A stretch of DNA of 64,000 nt from JBBKXP01 sp038251315 (GCA_038251315.1 JBBSBK010000003.1:1-64000), one strand, 5' to 3'; shown: positions 1-8,913, counted from the first letter of the stretch. Notes: generated from the sequence alone by a model not told the origin. Program-made: numbers and translations.

Positions 1-298
1 CCTTTCGTGATTTTGTTGGTCAAAGGCTGCGACGATCTTCTGATCAACAATGTAGGCGGTCCGCCGCCGGGCACAGCACTCGGAGCGGGGCGTGACGAAT
101 GGACCGGCCATTTTCAGACAAAGGCCGCCGACCTCTTTCATCTGACCGGCCTACTTTTACCCATGATGCAAAAGCGCGGGTGAGGCAGAGTGATCAAAGG
201 AGTTCGCGGATGTCGTGGTGTTCCTCTCCTCGACCCGCGCCTCTTACGTCACCGGCAGCAGAGTGAGGATCGACGGCGGCGCTATCCGTTCAATCTGA
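1..298 (+). pseudogene. Remnant of a short-chain dehydrogenase/reductase (SDR)
   Basis: Two pieces of an SDR (3-oxoacyl-ACP reductase-like) are visible. From the window edge to the stop at 181-183, one frame reads through the conserved LINNVGG segment, then a helix with DLFHLTGLLLPMM. From about 200 to the stop at 296-298, a different frame gives the usual SDR C-terminus (VVFLSS, ASYVTG, IDGGAIRSI). The part between them, which should hold the catalytic Ser, Tyr-x3-Lys and about 70 residues, is missing. Internal deletion plus frame change makes it non-functional as an enzyme. The N-terminal Rossmann glycine motif would lie left of the window and cannot be checked. Confidence 0.75.
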
Positions 299-311
299 TT
301 GTCCGGTTGCG

Positions 312-911
312 TTATACCAGGACGCCCGCACAGTCTGCGGTACTGCGTATGTGATCGGTCATGGCAGACCCGGCAGCGCTCGCATCCCGCGCCGCGATCG
401 CCGCTGCGATGGCGCGATGTTCGGCGATCGAATGGCCATCCGGTCCAACGCCGTGAAGGGAATGGGCAGACGTCGGATTTCGGTCAGCAGATCGCTGGGC
501 AAGCAACGACTGCCGCGTGACCGGCAAGACCGACAACTGCAAATCGACGCGCGGACCGACAATCGCCTTCAGGGTAGAGGGCCGGAATGCGGGCGAGATC
601 GCCCGCCGCATGGATGATTTCGGATTCGCGATCCGCTTTGGGGATTTCCATTCACGGCGGTAGATCGACGCCCCTGGAATACAGGATGGCAGCGGGGCGT
701 TGCGTGTGTCGAGGATCCATTGCAACACGGTAGAACAGGTCGAACCGCTGACCGCGGCCCTGTCGCAGGTGTTGGCCGACGTTTCCGTTTGACGCATGTC
801 GAGGTCAACAAGCACAAATTGCGGACAATTTGGGGGTCGAAGGTCCGCAGCGTCAGCTTCTGACTGCAAATTTCTTGACGAGCAAGTTGCGCACGCCCAT
901 CCTTGATCCAA
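312..911 (-). pseudogene. Degenerate GntR-family (FCD domain) regulator
   Basis: On the minus strand the last 48 residues before the TAA at 312-314 match the end of an FCD ligand-binding domain (LHGVGPDG, then SIAEHRAIAAAIAARDA and AMTDHIR). Just upstream, another frame supplies DLLTEIRRLPIP, which fits directly in front of LHGVGPDG in FCD proteins. At least two compensating frameshifts are therefore needed to read the domain. Further upstream, matching becomes poor and no winged-helix DNA-binding domain can be read. The neighbouring SDR is also broken, so the two look like one decaying catabolic locus. The family call rests on the C-terminal 60 residues only. Confidence 0.5.
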
Positions 912-914
912 GAA

Positions 915-986
915 TCGGTCAGATACCGAATGGCATGCACGCCCCGTTTCCAGTTCGCGCTTGCGCTAACCGGACCGGGGTTTTTT
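915..986 (+). terminator. Leader hairpin and intrinsic terminator before the amide operon
   Basis: The segment 942-980 folds as a long imperfect hairpin. The outer arms are CCCCG (942-946) and CGGGG (976-980), continued by TTCC/GGA and GTT/AAC pairs around a GCG stem. Six T follow at 981-986. This has the form of an intrinsic terminator, but it lies only 16 bases before the TTG start of the AmiC-like gene and its Shine-Dalgarno, so it sits in the 5-prime leader of the operon. A separate small hairpin (TCGGT 915-919, loop CAGAT, ACCGA 925-929) precedes it. By analogy with AmiR, the downstream ANTAR protein could suppress this terminator. A strict pair of six-base ANTAR loops is not resolved by eye. 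Confidence 0.55.
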
Positions 987-1002
987 GTTGAGGGGGCAAG
1001 CG

Positions 1003-2100
1003 TTGAAACGCCGCGTTGAAATCGGCCTCTTGTTTTCCCGCACGGGCAGTTATGCGCTGTTGTCGCGGGCGTGCCGCGAGGGTGCGCTGGCAGCAGTCGA
1101 CGCGGTGAATACCGATCCGGCGATCGATATCACCCTTGTTCCAGTAGAGCGCGATCCCGGTGGCAATATCGACCTTTACGGACCCTGTTGCGAAGAGATT
1201 TTGCGCGATACTTCGGCACGCCACGTCGTCGGTTGCATTACGTCCTGGAGCCGCAAAGAGGTGATCCCCACGCTTGAAAAAGTTGGGGGAACGCTGTGGT
1301 ATCCGGCCCCCTATGAAGGCTTCGAATCCTCCGATCACATCGTCTATATGCACGCCTGCCCGAACCAGCATCTTCTGCCCCTGCTGGACTGGGCTTTGCC
1401 GCGCTACGGTAAACGGGCCTATCTGACGGGCTCGAATTACATCTGGGGATGGGAAATCAATCGACTGGCTCGCGAAACCGTGACGGCGGCGGGTGGCCTG
1501 GTGCTGGGTGAACGCTATCTTCCCATCGGCTCGCTCGACATTGGACGGATGATCGATGAGATCCGCGCCACTCGCCCCGATTTTATCCTCAATTCGCTGA
1601 TCGGCCCCTCGCAGTATCGGTTCTTGGCCGCCTTGCACGAACTCGGTCTGTCCGATCCGCATTTCCGGCCTGCGACCTGCCCGGTCTTGTCCTGCAATCT
1701 GACCGAGTGCGAATTGTCTGCCATCGGCGTCGCGGCCGAAGGACTGATCGCGGCGGGTCCGTATTTCCGCAATTTGGCTGATAACGCCGACCCTCGGGAT
1801 TTCGGAAGCTCCTTCGAAGCCGCAGCGCATGATGCGGTCTTGGAACTTGCGCGCCTTCTAAAACATCGGCCGGGCGCTGACAGCATCAGTCTGGCTAAGC
1901 TGCTGGACGCACCCGGCACCAGTGCATGCAGTATCGACCCGCAGACCCATCATCGCACCTTGCCCATTCTGATCGCGCAAGTTCGAAACGGTGCGTTTGC
2001 CCTTTGCGAGCGCCGGGCCGACGTGGCGGGTGATCCCTATCTGTCGCGGGCCGTGCCTGCCGCAAGGCAGTCTGGCCCAAGCCTGCGGGTGGTCTCGTGA
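1003..2100 (+). CDS. AmiC-like amide-binding receptor (periplasmic-binding-protein fold)
   Basis: Protein of 365 residues resembling AmiC/UrtA-type type I periplasmic binding proteins: an opening IGLLFSRTGSYA, then GALAAVDAVN, a GxxxSWSRK stretch near residue 85, YPAPYEGFESS, and ITGSNYIWGWEIN-like residues. There is no signal peptide, as expected for AmiC, which is a cytoplasmic amide sensor that holds AmiR inactive until an amide binds. The TTG at 1003 is chosen because AGGGGG at 991-996 is well spaced for it and the product then starts MKRR like its neighbour. Two TTG codons at 985 and 988 are alternatives. It overlaps the ANTAR gene by 4 bases, which supports a receptor-antiterminator pair. 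The ligand is inferred from the formamidase in the same operon. Confidence 0.8.
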   Translation: MKRRVEIGLLFSRTGSYALLSRACREGALAAVDAVNTDPAIDITLVPVERDPGGNIDLYGPCCEEILRDTSARHVVGCITSWSRKEVIPTLEKVGGTLWYPAPYEGFESSDHIVYMHACPNQHLLPLLDWALPRYGKRAYLTGSNYIWGWEINRLARETVTAAGGLVLGERYLPIGSLDIGRMIDEIRATRPDFILNSLIGPSQYRFLAALHELGLSDPHFRPATCPVLSCNLTECELSAIGVAAEGLIAAGPYFRNLADNADPRDFGSSFEAAAHDAVLELARLLKHRPGADSISLAKLLDAPGTSACSIDPQTHHRTLPILIAQVRNGAFALCERRADVAGDPYLSRAVPAARQSGPSLRVVS

Positions 2101-2705
2101 AACGGCGCGTCCGCATCCAGAACCTAGGGGGCGCGCGGGCGCTCATCCTGCACCGGCCCCACCCGTCGGTGCAGAACCTGACCCGCCAACTGACCGCCAT
2201 CGGTCTTGTTGTCGACGCCATCTGGCCCGAACCCGGCCCCCAGATCCTAGCTGCTGACTTTGTGTTTTTTGACGTCGATATGGGCTACGACGCGCAATTC
2301 CCGTGGGAGCCGGGCACTTCGCCGATGCCGATGGTCGCACTGATCGGATCAGAGGCACCGGGCCGGATCGAGTGGGCGTTGGGGATCGGCGCCCATGCAC
2401 AGATCCTCAAACCCGTGGGTGACAGCGGGGTCTACAGTGCCTTGCTGATTGCCCGTGACGCCTTTGATGCAAGACGCGAATTGTCGGGGCGGATTGCCGA
2501 CCTGCAAGCCCGGCTGGACGACCGGCAAAGCGTGGTGCAGGCGGTAGCCCTACTTGCGTCGCGCGGCATGTCCGAACGCGATGCTTACGGCGAACTGCGA
2601 CAGTTGGCGATGAACTGGCGGATCACCTTCGAGGCCGCCGCGCACCGGGTCATCGCCCGCTTTGGTGACGAAGGGGGGGCGGATGACCGACGTTCCCATC
2701 GTTGA
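2097..2705 (+). CDS. AmiR-like ANTAR-domain antitermination regulator
   Basis: Protein of 202 residues with a degenerate receiver-like N-terminal domain (residues about 10-125, lacking a clear phosphoacceptor pocket), a linking helix (about 125-150, LSGRIADLQARL) and a C-terminal ANTAR domain (about 145-195) with the typical ALLASRGMSERDAYGELRQLAM pattern split by conserved Ala and Arg. ANTAR domains bind tandem hairpins in nascent RNA and prevent terminator formation. The GTG start at 2097 overlaps the AmiC-like stop codon. Its own 3-prime end overlaps the permease start by 23 bases. The likely RNA target is the leader hairpin before the operon. The regulatory role is inferred from AmiC/AmiR of Pseudomonas. 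Confidence 0.82.
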   Translation: MKRRVRIQNLGGARALILHRPHPSVQNLTRQLTAIGLVVDAIWPEPGPQILAADFVFFDVDMGYDAQFPWEPGTSPMPMVALIGSEAPGRIEWALGIGAHAQILKPVGDSGVYSALLIARDAFDARRELSGRIADLQARLDDRQSVVQAVALLASRGMSERDAYGELRQLAMNWRITFEAAAHRVIARFGDEGGADDRRSHR

Positions 2706-3570
2706 CATCACCACGAAGCCCAGTGGCGCGCTGGCCCGCCTGTTCCAACGCAAAGTGGCGCTGTTTGGTTTGGCGCTGATCGTTCTGGTCGTATTCTGCG
2801 GTGTCTTTGCGCCCTGGATCGCGCCATTCGCCCCAGAGACGCAGCATTTCGACGGGTTGACGATCGAGGGGGCGCCGCTGCCGCCGGGTGGCGAATATCT
2901 CCTTGGTACCGACCTTTTGGGCCGTGACCTTTTCAGCCGGCTTCTTTATGGCGCGCGCACCTCGCTTCTCATCGGGGTCGTGGCCAACGGTCTGGCACTG
3001 TCGATCGGTACGCTGGTCGGCATCACGGCGGGGTATTTCCGGGGCTGGCTTGGCGCGGGTCTGATGCGGTTCACGGACCTGATGATGGCGTTCCCGGCGC
3101 TGTTACTGGCGATCTGCCTTGCGGCGATCTTTCAGCCCTCGCTGTGGATCGTGGCCATGGTGATTGCATTGGTGAACTGGGTACAGACCGCACGGGTGAT
3201 CTATACCGAAACGACATCGCTGGCTGAACGCGACTTCATCGCTGCCGAACGCACACTTGGCGCGGGCACCGGACGCATCCTGTTCCGCCATATCCTGCCG
3301 CACCTCGTGCCGACGATCGTGGTCTGGGGCACGCTGGGCATTTCGACGACGGTGCTGCTCGAGGCGACGCTTAGCTATCTTGGTGTTGGGGTGCAACCGC
3401 CGACGCCGTCCTGGGGCAACATTATCTTTGAAAACCAGACCTATTTCCAGTCCGCCCCGTGGCTTGTGTTCATTCCCGGTGCCGCGATCCTTTTGCTGGC
3501 GCTGGCGTTCAACCTTGTCGGTGACGCATTGCGCGATGTTCTTGATCCGGCCGAAAGGGGGCGCGACTGA
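2683..3570 (+). CDS. ABC transporter permease, DppC/OppC type
   Basis: Inner-membrane permease of 295 residues. It has one N-terminal membrane segment after a short cytoplasmic stretch, the OppC-family phrase GTDLLGRDLFSRLLYGARTS, and the binding-protein-dependent transport EAA loop near residue 190 (AERTLGAGTGRILFRHILPH), which docks the ATPase. About six membrane segments are predicted. The ATG at 2683 follows a strong AAGGGGGGG ribosome site inside the end of the regulator gene. The C-type permease comes before the B-type one here, the reverse of the usual dppBC order. It would form the translocation pore with the next gene. Confidence 0.9.
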   Translation: MTDVPIVDITTKPSGALARLFQRKVALFGLALIVLVVFCGVFAPWIAPFAPETQHFDGLTIEGAPLPPGGEYLLGTDLLGRDLFSRLLYGARTSLLIGVVANGLALSIGTLVGITAGYFRGWLGAGLMRFTDLMMAFPALLLAICLAAIFQPSLWIVAMVIALVNWVQTARVIYTETTSLAERDFIAAERTLGAGTGRILFRHILPHLVPTIVVWGTLGISTTVLLEATLSYLGVGVQPPTPSWGNIIFENQTYFQSAPWLVFIPGAAILLLALAFNLVGDALRDVLDPAERGRD

Positions 3571-4490
3571 TGCCCGCCTATCTGATGCGCCGCCTGATTC
3601 AGTCGCTTTTCATCCTGCTGGGTGTGTCGCTCATCACCTTTTCGTTGCTCTACGTTCTGCCAGCCGACCCGGTGCGCCAGATCGCCGGACGATCGGCCAC
3701 GCCACAGGTCGTGCAGAACATTCGCGAACAGCTTGGCCTCGACCAGCCATTTGTCGTGCAATATGGCCGCTATCTGGGGGCGCTGGTGCAGGGCGATCTT
3801 GGCCGCAGCTATTTGCAGAAAACCGAGGTATCGAGTCTGATCGCCGCGCGGTTGCCAGCGTCGCTGTTGCTGATGGCGGCGGGCATCGTCAGCGAGCTGA
3901 TCCTTGGGTTGGCGATGGGCGTGATCGCCGCCCTTTGGCGCGGACGCGCTGCCGACCATGTGCTGATGGTGTCGAGTTTCGTCGCGGTTTCAGCGCCGCA
4001 GTTCGTCGTCAGCCTGCTGCTGCTCTACGTCTTTGCGGTCAAACTCGGCTGGTTTCCAATCGGCGGCTACGGCACGCCGATGCATCTGGTCCTTCCTGCA
4101 CTCACCCTCGGTATCCTCGGGTCGGGTTGGTACAGCCGGATGATGCGATCCTCGATGATCGAGGTGATGCGTGCCGACTATATCCGCACGGCGCGGGCCA
4201 AGGGATTGGGTCGGGGGCGGGTGATCCTGCGCCACGCGCTGCCGAATGCGATCCTGCCGATTATTGCGATGATCGGGATCGATATCGGAATCTTCATGGG
4301 CGGGCTTGTCGTTGTCGAAAGCGTGTTTGGTTGGCCCGGTATCGGTCAGCTAGCCTGGCAGGCGATCCAGCGCATCGACATCCCGATCATCATGGGCGTC
4401 ACGCTTGTATCGGCCTGCGCCATCGTCCTTGGCAACCTTCTGGCTGACCTCATCACGCCGTTCATCGATCCGCGAATCCGTATCCGCTGA
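3570..4490 (+). CDS. ABC transporter permease, DppB/OppB type
   Basis: Inner-membrane permease of 306 residues. The N-terminus MPAYLMRRLIQSLFILLGVS is the usual first segment of DppB proteins. The DPVRQIAG periplasmic stretch, the REQLGLDQP motif and the EAA loop (ADYIRTARAKGLGRGRVILRH split around residue 210) are all present. The start overlaps the previous stop as TGATG, implying translational coupling. Together with the DppC-type permease and the downstream binding protein and ATPase, it completes a peptide/nickel-type importer. Confidence 0.9.
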   Translation: MPAYLMRRLIQSLFILLGVSLITFSLLYVLPADPVRQIAGRSATPQVVQNIREQLGLDQPFVVQYGRYLGALVQGDLGRSYLQKTEVSSLIAARLPASLLLMAAGIVSELILGLAMGVIAALWRGRAADHVLMVSSFVAVSAPQFVVSLLLLYVFAVKLGWFPIGGYGTPMHLVLPALTLGILGSGWYSRMMRSSMIEVMRADYIRTARAKGLGRGRVILRHALPNAILPIIAMIGIDIGIFMGGLVVVESVFGWPGIGQLAWQAIQRIDIPIIMGVTLVSACAIVLGNLLADLITPFIDPRIRIR

Positions 4491-4524
4491 CGTATCAACA
4501 ACCCAAACCGACAGGAGAAACGAC

Positions 4525-6150
4525 ATGAAACATCTGCTTGCTTCGACCGCACTCACCCTCGCCTTGGCGCTGTCCGCGCCCGCGTTCGCACAAGAATACC
4601 AGCCCGATCCCAATGCCCGGCCCGGCGGCAGCATCGTCATCACCTACAAGGACGACGTGGCCACGCTTGACCCTGCCATCGGTTATGATTGGCAAAACTG
4701 GTCGATGATCAAATCGTTGTTCGACAGCCTGATGGACTATGTCCCCGGCACCACCGAATTGCGCCCTGGTCTGGCCGAAAGTTACGAGGTCAGCGACGAC
4801 GGCATGACCTTTACCTTTCATCTGCGGGCGGGGGTCAAATTCTCGAACGGTCGCGACATGACGGCGGAGGATGTGAAATACTCGCTTGACCGGGTAACGC
4901 TGCCCGCGACGCAATCCCCCGGCGCGGGGTTTTTTGCGTCAATCGCTGGGTTCGATGCGATGACGGATGGCACCGCCACCACGCTTGAAGGTGTCAGCGT
5001 CGTCGATCCCATGACGGTCGAAATCCAACTTTCCCGGCCCGATGCCACATTCCTGCATGTCATGGCGCTCAACTTCTCGTCCGTCGTGCCGCAAGAGGCG
5101 GTCGAGGCCGCGGGCGACGATTTCGGGCATAACCCCGTCGGCACCGGCGCGTTCAGTCTGGCGGAATGGACAATCGGGCAAAAGCTGGTGTTCCAGAAAA
5201 ACCCCGATTACTGGCGCGCGGGTCTCCCCTACTTGGACAGCGTGATTTTCGAGGTCGGACAAGAACCCATCGTCGCACTGCTGCGCCTGCAGAACGGCGA
5301 AGTCGACATGCCCGGCGATGGCATTCCGCCAGCCAAGTTCGCCGAAGTCATGGCTGACCCGGCGCAGGCGGCCCGTGTGATCGAAGGCGGGCAGCTTCAA
5401 ACCGGGTATATCACGCTGAATGTGACCATCCCGCCGCTGGACAACCTGCAGGTGCGCGAAGCGATTAACATGGCGATCAACAAGGACCGGATCACCCAGA
5501 TCATTAACGGCCGCGCGGTGCCGGCGACCCAGCCGCTGCCGCCGTCGATGCCAGGCTATACCGCCGATTATGAGGGCTATCCCTACGACCCCGAAAAGGC
5601 CAAGCAGATGCTCGCTGACGCGGGTTTCCCCGACGGGTTCGACACCGAACTCTACGTTATGAACACCGACCCCAACCCGCGCATTGCTCAGGCGATGCAG
5701 CAGGATCTGGCAGCCATCGGGGTGCGTGCGTCGATCCAGAGTCTCGCACAGGCCAACGTGATCGAGGCGGGCGGTGCGGGCACCGCACCGATGATCTGGT
5801 CAGGCGGCATGGCGTGGATCGCCGACTTCCCCGATCCGTCAAACTTTTATGGGCCGATCCTTGGGTGTTCGGGCGCGACCGAAGGCGGCTGGAATTGGTC
5901 GAAATTCTGCGACGAAACGCTGGACGCAGAGGCGACCAAGGCCGACAGTTTCAATGACCCCAGCGATCCTGCGCGGCTGGCGATGTGGTCGGACATCTAT
6001 CAGAAGGTGATGGCCGAGGCACCCTGGGTGCCGGTGTTCAACGAGCAGCGTTACAGCATGAAATCGGCACGTATGGGGGGGGCAGACAACCTCTATGTCG
6101 ATCCGGTATCGATCCCGGTCAACTATGACTATGTTTACGTGACGGACTGA
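4525..6150 (+). CDS. ABC transporter substrate-binding protein, family 5
   Basis: Secreted protein of 541 residues. The signal peptide is residues 1-22 (MKHLLAST...APAFA, cleavage before QEY). The mature part opens GGSIVITYKDDVATLDPA and has the family 5 signature region (LRPGLAESYEVSDDG, then TFHLRAGVKFSNG). Mature SBP_bac_5 proteins bind oligopeptides, but some bind nickel, glutathione, opines or small amides. The start at 4525 is preceded by AGGAG and followed by a clean signal peptide. It sits 4 bases before the formamidase gene, so its ligand is plausibly a substrate of that enzyme. That link is inference. Confidence 0.9.
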   Translation: MKHLLASTALTLALALSAPAFAQEYQPDPNARPGGSIVITYKDDVATLDPAIGYDWQNWSMIKSLFDSLMDYVPGTTELRPGLAESYEVSDDGMTFTFHLRAGVKFSNGRDMTAEDVKYSLDRVTLPATQSPGAGFFASIAGFDAMTDGTATTLEGVSVVDPMTVEIQLSRPDATFLHVMALNFSSVVPQEAVEAAGDDFGHNPVGTGAFSLAEWTIGQKLVFQKNPDYWRAGLPYLDSVIFEVGQEPIVALLRLQNGEVDMPGDGIPPAKFAEVMADPAQAARVIEGGQLQTGYITLNVTIPPLDNLQVREAINMAINKDRITQIINGRAVPATQPLPPSMPGYTADYEGYPYDPEKAKQMLADAGFPDGFDTELYVMNTDPNPRIAQAMQQDLAAIGVRASIQSLAQANVIEAGGAGTAPMIWSGGMAWIADFPDPSNFYGPILGCSGATEGGWNWSKFCDETLDAEATKADSFNDPSDPARLAMWSDIYQKVMAEAPWVPVFNEQRYSMKSARMGGADNLYVDPVSIPVNYDYVYVTD

Positions 6151-6154
6151 CGCT

Positions 6155-7114
6155 ATGTGCAAGGACTGCGACTATACGATCCACGGTCGGCAGCACCATT
6201 TCGGCTGGGACAATTCGCTTGCCCCGGCCGAGAGGGTGGAACCGGGATCGACGATCCTTTTCCACTGCCATGACAGTTCGGCGGGCCAACTTGGCCCGTC
6301 GTCAACCGTTGCCGATGTCGTCAATCTCGATTTTGGCAAGATCAACCCGGTTTCGGGTCCGATCTACGTCGAGGGTGCGCGCCCGGGCGACGCGCTGAAA
6401 GTAACCATTGGCGACTTCAAACCGCAGGTGCAAAACGGCAAGGGCTGGGGCTGGACGGCGAACATCCCCGGTTTCGGGCTTTTGGCGGATCAGTTTACAG
6501 ATCCCGCGCTCAAGGTCTGGAGCTACGACGCCGACAGCTTTGCCCCGGCGCTGTGGGATCACGAGGCGCGGGTGCCGCTGAAACCCTTCTGCGGCACGAT
6601 TGGCAATGCGCTGGCCGAGGCAGGGCTGCATTCCGTCGTTCCGCCGCGCCGTGTTGGTGGCAACCTCGATATTCGCGATCTGTCCTCGGGCACCGTGCTG
6701 TACCTTCCGGTCGAGGTGGCAGGCGGCCTGTTCAGCGTCGGTGACACCCATGCGGCGCAAGGCGACGGCGAGGTCTGCGGCACGGCGATCGAAAGCCCGA
6801 TGGACGTCATTCTGACCCTCGATCTGGTGAAGGATGCCAATCTCAAGACCCCGCGATTTACGACGCCGGGGCCAGTGACGCGGCATCTTGACAGCAAGGG
6901 CTATGAAGTCACGACCGGCATCGGGCCGGACCTGATGACAGCGGCGCGCGATGCGGTTTCGGGCATGATCGACCTGCTGACGGCAACCCGCAAGATGGCC
7001 GCGGTCGACGCCTATATGCTGGTATCGACCTGCGGCGATCTTCGCATCTCGGAAATCGTCGACATGCCGAACTGGGTGGTCAGCTTCTACTTTCCGCGCT
7101 CCGTTTTCGAATGA
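6155..7114 (+). CDS. Acetamidase/formamidase family enzyme
   Basis: Protein of 319 residues covering the FmdA/AmdA family fold: GDTHAAQGDGEVCGTAIE near residue 195 is the family hallmark, preceded by GPIYVEGARPGDALKV near 70 and a Gly-rich middle. Members hydrolyse formamide or acetamide to ammonia and the acid; related proteins act on other small amides. No signal peptide is present, so it is cytoplasmic and would act after uptake. It is flanked by the binding protein and the ATPase of the same importer, an unusual enzyme-in-transporter arrangement. It overlaps the ATPase start by four bases (ATGA). Exact substrate unknown. Confidence 0.88.
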   Translation: MCKDCDYTIHGRQHHFGWDNSLAPAERVEPGSTILFHCHDSSAGQLGPSSTVADVVNLDFGKINPVSGPIYVEGARPGDALKVTIGDFKPQVQNGKGWGWTANIPGFGLLADQFTDPALKVWSYDADSFAPALWDHEARVPLKPFCGTIGNALAEAGLHSVVPPRRVGGNLDIRDLSSGTVLYLPVEVAGGLFSVGDTHAAQGDGEVCGTAIESPMDVILTLDLVKDANLKTPRFTTPGPVTRHLDSKGYEVTTGIGPDLMTAARDAVSGMIDLLTATRKMAAVDAYMLVSTCGDLRISEIVDMPNWVVSFYFPRSVFE

Positions 7115-8913
7115 ACGCTACGGTCGAACCCGACGCCGGGGCGCAGTTAACCCCGGCGTCGGGACCGATTCTGTCGGTCGATAACTTATGCGTGTCGGTC
7201 AGGAGCGAGGCAGCGCTGAAACCGCTGGTCGAGGGGCTTACGTTTACCCTTCAACGCGGCGAGACGCTCGCCATCGCGGGCGAAAGCGGGTCGGGGAAGT
7301 CGATCACTGCACTCGCGATCATGGGGCTTTTGCCTCCGCCTGCCGTGCGCGTCACTGGTGGGGCAATCCATCTGGGTGATACCGATCTTCTCTCCCAACC
7401 CGAGGCACGGATGCGGGCGCTGCGGGGGGACCGGATCGCGATGATTTTTCAGGAACCGATGACTTCGCTCAACCCGGTCATGACCATCGGCGCGCAATTG
7501 ACCGAAGCCATCCGCGCCCACCAACCGGTTTCGCGCCGCGCGGCCCGCGACGCCGCCATTGCCGCGCTGAAATCTGTGCGGATATCACAACCCCAGGATC
7601 GGCTTGGGCAATATCCGCACCAGTTGTCGGGTGGAATGCGGCAGCGGGTGATGATCGCGATGGCGCTGGCGTTGAAACCCGAAGTGCTCATCGCTGATGA
7701 ACCGACGACGGCGCTGGACGTGACCGTGCAGCGTGAGGTCCTTGACCTTCTGCGTGACTTGCAGGCGGAGCTTGGCACCGCGATCATTCTCATCACCCAC
7801 GACATGGGCGTGGTCGCACAGATGGCCGACCGGGTGATCGTGATGCGCGCCGGAAAAATGGTGGAAAGCGGCAGTGTTACCGATATCTTCGCCCGGCCAC
7901 AGATGCCCTACACCCGCGATCTGCTCGCCGCCGTGCCACGCCTGGGTGCCGGTGCTGCCCGCGTCGCCGCCATGCCGCAGGCCGTCCCCGAACGCCAAGG
8001 CAGCATCGCCGTCCTTGACGACGTGAGCGTCCGGTTTGACATTCGCGGCGGGCTTTTGGGCCGCGTCACCCAGCGCGTTCACGCCGTCGAGTCCGTCGGC
8101 TTTGACATCCGTGCAGGAGAAACGTTTTCACTCGTGGGCGAAAGTGGTTGCGGCAAGTCGACGCTCGCCCGTGCCTTGGTCGGACTGGTGCCGCATGAAG
8201 GACGGATCACCATCGGCGGGCAGATCCTTTCGGAAATGGCGACAGGCGATTTGAAGGCATTGCGGCGAAAGGTGCAAATGGTCTTTCAGGATCCGATGGC
8301 CGCGCTCGATCCGCGGATGCGTGTCGGCGAGCTGATCGGCGAACCGCTTCTCATCCACGGCCTTGGAAATGCCGAAGAACGTCGCGCCGCAGTGGGCGCG
8401 CTGATGGAGCGGGTGGGCCTGTCACGCGACCAGATGAACCGATTTGCGCACGAGTTTTCCGGTGGCCAAAGACAGCGCATCTGCATTGCTCGCGCCCTGA
8501 CGCTGAAGCCCGATCTTATCATCGCCGACGAATGCGTCTCGGCGCTGGATGTTTCCGTTCAGGCACGTGTGCTCGAGCTTCTTGACGCGCTGAAACGTGA
8601 ATTTGGTATCGCCTACCTGTTCATCAGCCACGACATGGCCGTGGTCGAGAACATCTCGGACCGGGTCGGCGTGATGTATCTTGGCCAGATTGTCGAGCTT
8701 GGAACCCGCGATCAGGTCTTCGGCGACCCGCGCCACCCCTACACACAGCGGCTGATCGGCGCAGTACCTGTTCCCGATCCGTCCCACAAACGCGCTCCAT
8801 CGCCGCGACTTGTCGGCGACGTTCCCAGCCCGGTCCACCCGATCGGACACGGACCGGTTCGGGTGCGGCTGATCGATAGGGGCGGTGGCCATCTGGTCGG
8901 TCAGCATGTGTAA
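7111..8913 (+). CDS. Fused DppD-DppF ABC transporter ATPase
   Basis: Single 600-residue protein with two complete ABC ATPase domains. Domain 1 has Walker A GESGSGKS near residue 57, signature LSGGM and Walker B LIADEP. Domain 2 has Walker A GESGCGKS near 343, signature FSGGQ and Walker B IIADEC. Each ends with the oligopeptide-transporter C-terminal extension (PYTRDLLAAVP and PYTQRLIGAVP). In most bacteria these are separate dppD and dppF genes, though fusions are known. In domain 2 Cys replaces the usual Pro after the catalytic Glu. It energises the two permeases upstream and is the last gene of the operon. Confidence 0.92.
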   Translation: MNATVEPDAGAQLTPASGPILSVDNLCVSVRSEAALKPLVEGLTFTLQRGETLAIAGESGSGKSITALAIMGLLPPPAVRVTGGAIHLGDTDLLSQPEARMRALRGDRIAMIFQEPMTSLNPVMTIGAQLTEAIRAHQPVSRRAARDAAIAALKSVRISQPQDRLGQYPHQLSGGMRQRVMIAMALALKPEVLIADEPTTALDVTVQREVLDLLRDLQAELGTAIILITHDMGVVAQMADRVIVMRAGKMVESGSVTDIFARPQMPYTRDLLAAVPRLGAGAARVAAMPQAVPERQGSIAVLDDVSVRFDIRGGLLGRVTQRVHAVESVGFDIRAGETFSLVGESGCGKSTLARALVGLVPHEGRITIGGQILSEMATGDLKALRRKVQMVFQDPMAALDPRMRVGELIGEPLLIHGLGNAEERRAAVGALMERVGLSRDQMNRFAHEFSGGQRQRICIARALTLKPDLIIADECVSALDVSVQARVLELLDALKREFGIAYLFISHDMAVVENISDRVGVMYLGQIVELGTRDQVFGDPRHPYTQRLIGAVPVPDPSHKRAPSPRLVGDVPSPVHPIGHGPVRVRLIDRGGGHLVGQHV

